NCBI RefSeq assembly: GCF_009078285.1
Contig: NZ_RQSP01000001.1
Coordinates: 32,994-75,088 of the forward strand
Direction of reading: 5' to 3'
Source of the DNA: Bifidobacterium jacchi
Lineage (GTDB): Bacteria > Actinomycetota > Actinomycetes > Actinomycetales > Bifidobacteriaceae
DNA: 42,095 nucleotides
Under the pieces are notes generated by a model. The model was not told where the DNA came from, made no database searches, and saw nothing but the letters and a program-made list of their open reading frames with translations. Position 1 is the stretch's first letter. Every line of letters starts with the position of its first letter. A program made the translations under genes and the position numbers. Positions 37,163 to 42,095 of the stretch are shown here, piece by piece.

Positions 37163-37187
37163 GATCCTCAGTACTGCCAGCGCTCCG

Positions 37188-39065
37188 TCAGATCACGTGG
37201 TATTCGCGCAGCAGCGTGGCGATGTCGGTGCCGTCGAGCTTCTTGAGCACCTTGGACAGCACCGCGCGCTCCACGAAGTTGAGCTTCATGTCGGTCACCG
37301 GCTTGCCGTCGCGCAGTTTGACCGTGGCGTTCAGCAGGTTGCGCACGTCATAGACACTGCCCCACACCTCCGGCACACCACGATCGACATCGAGCAGGGT
37401 GTACACCGCCTCCATGCCGGTGCGCATCGAGTACTCGGTGGTGAAGATCGTGTCGCGCGGGGTTTCGGCGAACTGACCGAGAAACGCGAAGTTGACGGCG
37501 CCGTCGGGCACCACGTCGGGCCGGTCGCCGGCGGCGCGCGGCATGAAGAACGCGGTGATGTACGGCATCATGACCGGTACGGTGTTGGCATGGCTCTTGG
37601 CAAGCGACTCGATCTTGTCGGTCGGCACACCCATGTGGTAGAGCCACTCTTCGCAGATCTCCTCACCCGTGCATTCGGTCATCGGCTTCTTGATGTAGTT
37701 GCCGGGCTTGTCGGGGAACAGGCCGTACACCCACACGCACAACTGGTCCTTGGGCTGGTCGCGGAACTGCTGCTGACGGTTGAGCGTCCAGCTCATCAGC
37801 CAGTTGGAATCGGTGACGGTGACGATGCCACCGGTGACGACCTTGCCGGTGAACGGGTCGCGCTTGCAGATGCGCTGAATGTATGGCGGAATCTCCTTGT
37901 CGAGTGTGGTGACGGTGGCGCTCATCCACTTGGTGGCCTGCGGATCGGAGCAGAACGTGTCGGGATGGCCGAAGCTCGGGTCCTGGGCGGCGATGCGGCG
38001 CCACATGTCCCAGCCGCCGCCGGGCTTCAGGTCCGGGTTCCAAGCGGCCGGCGAGTGCTGCGAGCCCATCGTGGAGTTCTCCACGCAGCCACCGTTGGTG
38101 ATGAATACGTAATCGTTCTCGGTCAGATCGATCGACGACTTCTCACCCTCGTGATCAAGGTCGATGCGCACGGCAAGCTTCTTGGTGGGGCTGGAGTACG
38201 GATTGCGCTTGAACACGCCGGACGTGGCCTGGATCTTCAGAATCGTGTCCTGTCCGACGCCGGTATGCTCACGTTTGGGACCGTCTCCTCCGCCGATGGC
38301 GAATTCGACGTTCTCGACCTTGGTGTCGTAGCGGAAGTCGACGCCGGCCGCCTCCAGATACTTGACCATCGGCAGAATCATCGACTCGTACTGGTTGTAG
38401 CGGGTGAAACGCAGTGCGGAGAAGTCCGGCAAGCCTCCGATGTGGTGGATGTAGCGCTTGATGTAGAGCTTCATCTCCAGCGCGGAGTGCCAGTTCTCGA
38501 AGGCGAACATCGTGCGCCAGTACATCCAGAAGTTGGAGTTCAGCACTTCGTCGTCGAAGAAATCGGTGATGGGCTTGTCATACAGCTTCTCATCCGGCGT
38601 GAAGAACAGCTTCATGATCTCCTGCGCGGCCTTGTCGGACAGCCCGAACCTGCCGTTGGTGCCGGCATCCTTGCCGAGATCCTTGGTGGCTCGGCATAGG
38701 GAGTAGTTCGGGTCCTCCTTGTTGAGCCAGTAGTATTCGTCGAGCACCGACACACCCTCGGTCTCGATGGAGGGAATGGACCGGAACAGATCCCACATCA
38801 CCTCGAAATGGTTGTCCATCTCGCGACCGCCGCGCATCACGTAGCCGAGGCCGGGGATCTCTGCACCATCGCAGGCACCGCCGGGTACCGAATCCTTTTC
38901 GATGATGTGGATGTTCGCGCCGGGCACCTGCGCGTCGCGTACCAGATAGCATGCCGCGGACAACGCCGCAAGACCCGTGCCGATGATGTAGGCGTGCTTG
39001 CCTTCGACGCCTGCCGGCTTCTTCGGACGGGCGAACGCCTCGTAATTGCCGTTGGAATAGTACAT
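37188..39065 (-). CDS. ohyA: Oleate hydratase / myosin-cross-reactive antigen family flavoprotein
   Basis: The 625-residue protein belongs to the fatty-acid hydratase family, which adds water to the 9-10 double bond of oleic or linoleic acid and needs FAD. The FAD loop is AYIIGTGLAALSAACYLVRD (~25-44), then the family-specific IIEKDSVPGGACDGA and YVMRGGREMDNHFEVMWDLF. Later conserved blocks include FITNGGCVENSTMGS and GQFAETPRDTIFTTEYSMR. Length is complete. AGGAGG lies before the ATG at 39065. In bifidobacteria and lactobacilli the family is linked to 10-hydroxy fatty acid formation and solvent or fatty-acid tolerance. It stands alone in transcription. Confidence 0.95.
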   Translation of the reverse strand: MYYSNGNYEAFARPKKPAGVEGKHAYIIGTGLAALSAACYLVRDAQVPGANIHIIEKDSVPGGACDGAEIPGLGYVMRGGREMDNHFEVMWDLFRSIPSIETEGVSVLDEYYWLNKEDPNYSLCRATKDLGKDAGTNGRFGLSDKAAQEIMKLFFTPDEKLYDKPITDFFDDEVLNSNFWMYWRTMFAFENWHSALEMKLYIKRYIHHIGGLPDFSALRFTRYNQYESMILPMVKYLEAAGVDFRYDTKVENVEFAIGGGDGPKREHTGVGQDTILKIQATSGVFKRNPYSSPTKKLAVRIDLDHEGEKSSIDLTENDYVFITNGGCVENSTMGSQHSPAAWNPDLKPGGGWDMWRRIAAQDPSFGHPDTFCSDPQATKWMSATVTTLDKEIPPYIQRICKRDPFTGKVVTGGIVTVTDSNWLMSWTLNRQQQFRDQPKDQLCVWVYGLFPDKPGNYIKKPMTECTGEEICEEWLYHMGVPTDKIESLAKSHANTVPVMMPYITAFFMPRAAGDRPDVVPDGAVNFAFLGQFAETPRDTIFTTEYSMRTGMEAVYTLLDVDRGVPEVWGSVYDVRNLLNATVKLRDGKPVTDMKLNFVERAVLSKVLKKLDGTDIATLLREYHVI

Positions 39066-39512
39066 GTTCCGCCTCCTGTGGTATGGCCGCCTCTTCAGGT
39101 GGCCACCTGTGGTGTGAGCGCCTGTGCTGTGAGCGCTGTCGTCCCGGCCGATCGCGTTGCAGGCTGCCCCGCACCGACAGCACCGACTGGACCGTCATTG
39201 CCACCATTGTGCCCTGTTTCCACTTCCCTCTCGATAGACAATCGTAGGGTGTGTCGTCGCAAAACGACAGTCGGCGGTCAACGTCGGCGGTGTCAACGTC
39301 GGCGGCACAGTGGCGCGCATCGCTGTGCACGCATTGCTGCGCACGCGACGTCCCCGCCACGCGAAAGGTCGGCCATGTTTGCGAATATCATGAGATCGGC
39401 AGACGAATCGACGACTACCGAGCATCGGTCACCGACTACCGGCCGCGGCACGTCGATATCGTCACATCACGACGACCATCATCGACCATCACGAAAAGGA
39501 AAGAGCATTCCC
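39066..39512. other. Divergent spacer between ohyA and yhbY
   Basis: This 447-base stretch has no supported gene, although frames cross it. It holds a 14-bp direct repeat GTCAACGTCGGCGG at 39277-39290 and 39292-39305 (15-bp period). The promoters of both genes should lie here, but I cannot place them. Confidence 0.5.
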
Positions 39513-39818
39513 ATGGCACTGACCAAAAAGCAGACCAAGCAGCTGCGCGCACTGTCGAACCCGTTGAAGCCGCTGCTGTTCATCGGCAAGAACGATCTGA
39601 CCGACGCGGCAGTCAAGCAGGCGAGCGAGACGATGGACAGCCACGAACTGCTCAAGGTCGCCGTGCAGGACGGTTCCGGTCTGACCGCGCGCGAGGCGGC
39701 GGACAAGCTCGCCGGTCAGATCGGCGCCGAGGTCGTGCAGGTGATCGGCAATCGCTTCGTGCTCTACCGCGAGACGAAGCGGGACGACATCAAGAAGATC
39801 GTGCTGATTCGCGAATAG
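39513..39818 (+). CDS. yhbY: YhbY/CRM-domain RNA-binding protein
   Basis: A 101-residue single CRM-domain protein, the family of E. coli YhbY that associates with the assembling large ribosomal subunit. It starts MALTKKQTKQLRALSNPLKP, followed by LFIGKNDLTDAAVKQASETM and HELLKVAV, with the closing VVQVIGNRFVLYRE. These match the family from end to end. The open frame extends far upstream as noncoding sequence. The ATG at 39513 is chosen because the domain starts there and AAAAGGA lies ~12 bases before it. It converges with the zinc-ribbon gene. Confidence 0.92.
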   Translation: MALTKKQTKQLRALSNPLKPLLFIGKNDLTDAAVKQASETMDSHELLKVAVQDGSGLTAREAADKLAGQIGAEVVQVIGNRFVLYRETKRDDIKKIVLIRE

Positions 39819-39974
39819 CGGGCCGGGCAAGCCGGGCCATCCTGGGCAAGCCGGGCGAGCCGGATAAGCTTGGCCAGTCAGGCATGCCGAGTAATCCGGA
39901 TAGCGGATGCCATCCGTGCAGTGCCGCATGCACTGCTGCAGCCAGCACTGCCGCGCAATCAGCCGCATTCAACC

Positions 39975-40009
39975 GCTGCATGCAGTGTCGCAGTCGCACT
40001 GCATGCAGC
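39975..40009. terminator. Bidirectional terminator between yhbY and the zinc-ribbon gene
   Basis: A perfect 13-bp inverted repeat (39975-39987 with 39997-40009, arm GCTGCATGCAGTG) has a nine-base loop. It lies within a GCACTGC-rich spacer between convergent genes. Confidence 0.65.
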
Positions 40010-40040
40010 ACTGCTTTCAGCGCAGCACCCAGCACCGCAT

Positions 40041-41132
40041 TCAGTGTTGAATCGCGAAGGTGAAGACCTCATAACCGTTCTCATCGGAGACGGAGAACGT
40101 ACCGTCCCTGTTTCGCTTCCACGACCCGGTATTCGTCGCTTCCACGTTGCCGAGCATGGTTAGGCGAACCGTCAATGTGCCGTCGGCCTTGACATCGATG
40201 GTCTGCGGCAACGCGTATCCCATGATCGTCAGCGACAATTGCCAGCGGCCGACCGGGTTGTCGTCGGCGACCCCGTCCGGTATGGTGACGGTCACCTGCA
40301 TGCTGTTGATGATTTGCTGCGCCTGGTCATTGGAGATCGAGCCAAAACCAAACGTGGCGATCTGGGAAAGCGTCTTCTGCACGTTGTTGCCGGTCAGCGC
40401 GATACCGCTCGCCTTGTAGGTGGTGTTGCCGTTCTCGCTTGACTGTCTGGCCAGCTTCGCGCTCAGCTTCAACTCGTTCTCGTGCCCGTCCTGCGTGAGG
40501 CTCAGTCCACCACCGTTGTCGATCGTCATGCGAAACGTGTTCCCACCTTGGGAGACGACGTATGAGCCGGCGATCTTCGGCGCGGTCAGCATGGGAATCA
40601 GCCAGAACACGGCGGCGACTGCGAGGGCGACGACAAGAGCGACGGCAGTGACGATGATCGCGATTCGGCCCCGGTGTCGCGACGCTACCGGCGTCGCGAC
40701 TGCCGGATACTGCGGTTGCATGGGGACGGGCGCCGTCGACGCAACTGGCGGCACCGCCGGCGCAACAGGAACAGTGGGCTGTGCGGGAACCGATAGGGGC
40801 ACCGGCATCGTTGCCGATACTGGCGCCGACGGCGGCACCGGCACTGCCGGCTGCGCGCCGATCGGCGAAACCGGCATAGTCGGCATGCCGGTAGTGATAG
40901 GCCACTGCGTCGCGGCACCCGGTACCATGGCAGGCTGGAGCATGGCAGACTGCGGAACGGACGGTTGTATGGCAACCGGCTGCGCGGCTGTGTTGGATTG
41001 CGCCGTTGCGTTGGGCTGCGCCGTCAAGTCAGGCTGCACGGCATCGGACCGCACTGCAACCGGGGACCCGCATGACTGGCAGAATGCCGCCCCCTGAACA
41101 AGCGGCTGCCCGCATGATGCACAGAATCGCAT
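40041..41132 (-). CDS. Zinc-ribbon, single-pass membrane protein with a beta-rich outer domain
   Basis: A 363-residue protein. It opens with a double-CxxC zinc ribbon (CASCGQPLVQGAAFCQSCG; C4, C7, C18, C21). A ~120-residue Pro/Val/Ala/Gln-rich linker with repeated PVP and QP words follows. One membrane segment (about 155-180, IAIIVTAVALVVALAVAAVFWLI, hydrophobic throughout) comes after a basic SRHRGR stretch. The rest is an outer domain starting KIAGSYVVSQGGNTFRMTID and ending GTFSVSDENGYEVFTFAIQH. This domain looks like a beta-sheet small-molecule or lipid-binding fold, but I do not recognise its family. A GTG three codons upstream is possible; the ATG has better AAGG spacing. Function unknown. 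Confidence 0.75.
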   Translation of the reverse strand: MRFCASCGQPLVQGAAFCQSCGSPVAVRSDAVQPDLTAQPNATAQSNTAAQPVAIQPSVPQSAMLQPAMVPGAATQWPITTGMPTMPVSPIGAQPAVPVPPSAPVSATMPVPLSVPAQPTVPVAPAVPPVASTAPVPMQPQYPAVATPVASRHRGRIAIIVTAVALVVALAVAAVFWLIPMLTAPKIAGSYVVSQGGNTFRMTIDNGGGLSLTQDGHENELKLSAKLARQSSENGNTTYKASGIALTGNNVQKTLSQIATFGFGSISNDQAQQIINSMQVTVTIPDGVADDNPVGRWQLSLTIMGYALPQTIDVKADGTLTVRLTMLGNVEATNTGSWKRNRDGTFSVSDENGYEVFTFAIQH

Positions 41133-41330
41133 GATGACCACCTTCCCCCTGCATATTTTGGGATATGCATGACTCGCGATGCGGCACTGTTCGTACCCGA
41201 TTCACCCATCAGTATCCCAGCATGAGCAGACGCATGAGCAGACCGTAGGCAGATTCCCGGATTCGATCCAGCGAATGCAGCGAGTCACCCTATACATTCC
41301 GATCGAAACGCTCCAACTGCGGCCGGAACT

Positions 41331-41469
41331 TCGTAAAATCCTTGCGCTGGGACACCGCTTAGCGCAATCATTTTACGAACTCCACTCTTTCCGAGAAATC
41401 CTTGCGCTACGAGGATGGTTAGCGCAAGGATTCTACGAACTCAAGGCGGATCCCTAGAAATCCTTGCGC
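41331..41469. repeat. 60-bp tandem hairpin repeat (2 units plus a partial)
   Basis: The word AAATCCTTGCGC occurs at 41336-41347, 41396-41407 and 41458-41469, with periods of 60 and 62 bp. In unit 1 it forms an 18-bp imperfect stem (41331-41348 with 41361-41378). In unit 2 it forms a perfect 13-bp stem (41397-41409 with 41420-41432). Both units close with TACGAACTC. Confidence 0.8.
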
Positions 41470-41584
41470 AAACACGGTTCGACACTCGGTTTCAACGCAC
41501 GGTTCAACAAAGACAAGCGTGATGAGACAAGAGGCACAAATGGGACCTTTTTAACACTGCGCCCCACAAAGCAGTGGCTGATTC

Positions 41585-41629
41585 GTGGTACGCAGCGCGG
41601 CATTGGGCCGTTTTCGCGTTGCGTACCAC
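41585..41629. repeat. GTGGTACGCA hairpin
   Basis: A 15-bp stem with one G-U-type pair (41585-41599 with 41615-41629) begins with GTGGTACGCAGCGCG. A third copy of the arm (GTGGTACGCAACGC) lies at 41744-41757, in the same orientation as the left arm. Confidence 0.7.
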
Positions 41630-41760
41630 CTATGTCTCGTCCTTCGTCGTTCGTGTCATTGAGAGCACTGGCATAAACCGCCATGTTCCAACGATTTAAC
41701 CTGAACATCACCTAAAAGCATACTGAGATGTGGGAAGAGCCGTGGTACGCAACGCCTCAG

Positions 41761-41869
41761 CGAATACTATTCGGGAAAAAGACCCATTGCTCCAGAATTA
41801 CGTTCACTGAGTTCTCGGCAGCGATCGAAATTCGGGAGATCAACGATCTTTTCCCGAATTATGATCGCC
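41761..41869. repeat. Dispersed hairpin repeat, copy 2, with an inverted partner
   Basis: The core at 41828-41869 matches 50-91 at 37 of 42 positions, and looser similarity starts at 41811. A degenerate copy in the opposite direction lies at 41761-41780 (TATTCGGGAAAAA, the reverse complement of the element's right side). The two halves could form a large fold-back structure of ~110 bases. Confidence 0.65.
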
Positions 41870-41908
41870 ACGAACCCATACACCGACCGTTGCAGCCACG
41901 CGATTCAA

Positions 41909-42068
41909 TGTAAGCGGTCACATCGCATCACTTGGCTGGATTGACAGCCACGCGATGAAAAAAACGACGATTTCGACATCGCGTGGCTAACCACGCAACC
42001 ACACCACGCAATGTAACCGATCACATGGCTGCAAAAACGACACAAACAACGCGATGTGACCGGTCACA
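41909..42068. repeat. Three TGT-A-CG-TCACA palindromes and an AGCCACGCGATG hairpin
   Basis: Related 14-bp palindromes lie at 41909-41922, 42012-42025 and 42055-42068. The last (TGTGACCGGTCACA) is perfect, and the others differ by two bases each from symmetry. Between the first two is a perfect 12-bp hairpin (41946-41957 with 41977-41988, arm AGCCACGCGATG). The arm's first eleven bases also occur near 41894-41904. Confidence 0.7.
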
Positions 42069-42095
42069 CACCACCCCGCGGCAAAACACGCAGCC

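Larger units (their letters stand above)
41133..42095. other. Repeat-dense region without supported genes
   Basis: About 960 bases at the right end hold no frame with a ribosome site and a recognisable product. The stretch contains at least five kinds of repeat, listed separately: a 60-bp tandem hairpin unit, a GTGGTACGCA hairpin, the dispersed AATTCGGGA element and an inverted partner, an AGCCACGCGATG hairpin, and three TGT-A-CG-TCACA palindromes. AT content rises towards the end. The neighbouring gene to the right is outside the window. Confidence 0.65.

Noticed and set aside
41179..41457. 92-residue open frame spanning the 60-bp tandem unit
   Set aside because: No ribosome site, unremarkable N-terminal half, and the repetitive part follows from hairpin DNA repeats. 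Kept only as a possibility in the findings.
41728..41913. 61-residue open frame over the dispersed hairpin element
   Set aside because: Part of the frame (IREI.DLFPNYDR) also reads through the left-end copy. However, a two-base indel and the lack of a ribosome site argue for a non-coding repeat.
41921..42095. Possible CRISPR array at the right edge
   Set aside because: Repeat words differ in length and spacing (103 and 43 bases between palindromes), no regular spacers are seen, and no cas gene is in view.

Overview
The window is chromosomal DNA from a high-GC actinobacterium, almost certainly a Bifidobacterium. The evidence is a bifidobacterial N-acetylhexosamine 1-kinase (NahK) with its type-2 GalT and GalE partners, a pyruvate formate-lyase/activase pair, the long single-chain PurL, PurT, and a short actinobacteria-type protein upstream of pflB. 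Most of the window is core metabolism and information processing on the minus strand. I found no rRNA, tRNA, CRISPR array, transposase, phage gene or replication origin.

Layout. Positions 285-4967 hold a PLP aldolase, a GT4 glycosyltransferase, purT and a VOC protein. Positions 5191-9780 are purC and purL, ending in a strong terminator. Positions 9900-11230 are a small accessory patch: a DUF6364-like antitoxin and PIN toxin pair lies between two 3' gene remnants, one of a hypoxanthine/deoxyinosine-DNA glycosylase and one of an aldo/keto reductase. Then come argH and a minus-strand run in transcription order clc, holA, tsaE, tsaB, rimI, tsaD (t6A tRNA modification). Positions 19677-22472 are tig and an RNase D-type exonuclease. 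Positions 22696-28319 are nadE, a small protein, pflB and pflA. Positions 28496-32421 are nahK, galT and galE, the back half of the galacto/lacto-N-biose pathway. Positions 32721-35766 are hisF, hisI and trpE. After these come an aldo/keto reductase, an oleate hydratase, a YhbY-type RNA-binding protein and a zinc-ribbon membrane protein. The last ~880 bases hold no convincing gene and are a mosaic of palindromic and tandem repeats.

How the genes connect. Pyruvate formate-lyase makes formate, and PurT uses formate in purine synthesis, whose purC and purL are also here. NahK, GalT and GalE take GlcNAc/GalNAc and Gal-1-P into central metabolism. HisF and HisI act in histidine synthesis, and the HisF reaction also releases AICAR to the purine pathway; TrpE opens the tryptophan branch.

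Two features are unusual. First, short tandem repeats (units of 8-15 bp, often 15) occur in many spacers and have entered coding sequence in hisI and, as a 30-bp unit, tsaE. Second, the repeat-dense right end shares a hairpin element with the extreme left end of the window, so it belongs to a dispersed family. I saw no clear new multi-gene system; the right-end repeat mosaic and the decayed toxin-antitoxin patch are the best leads.
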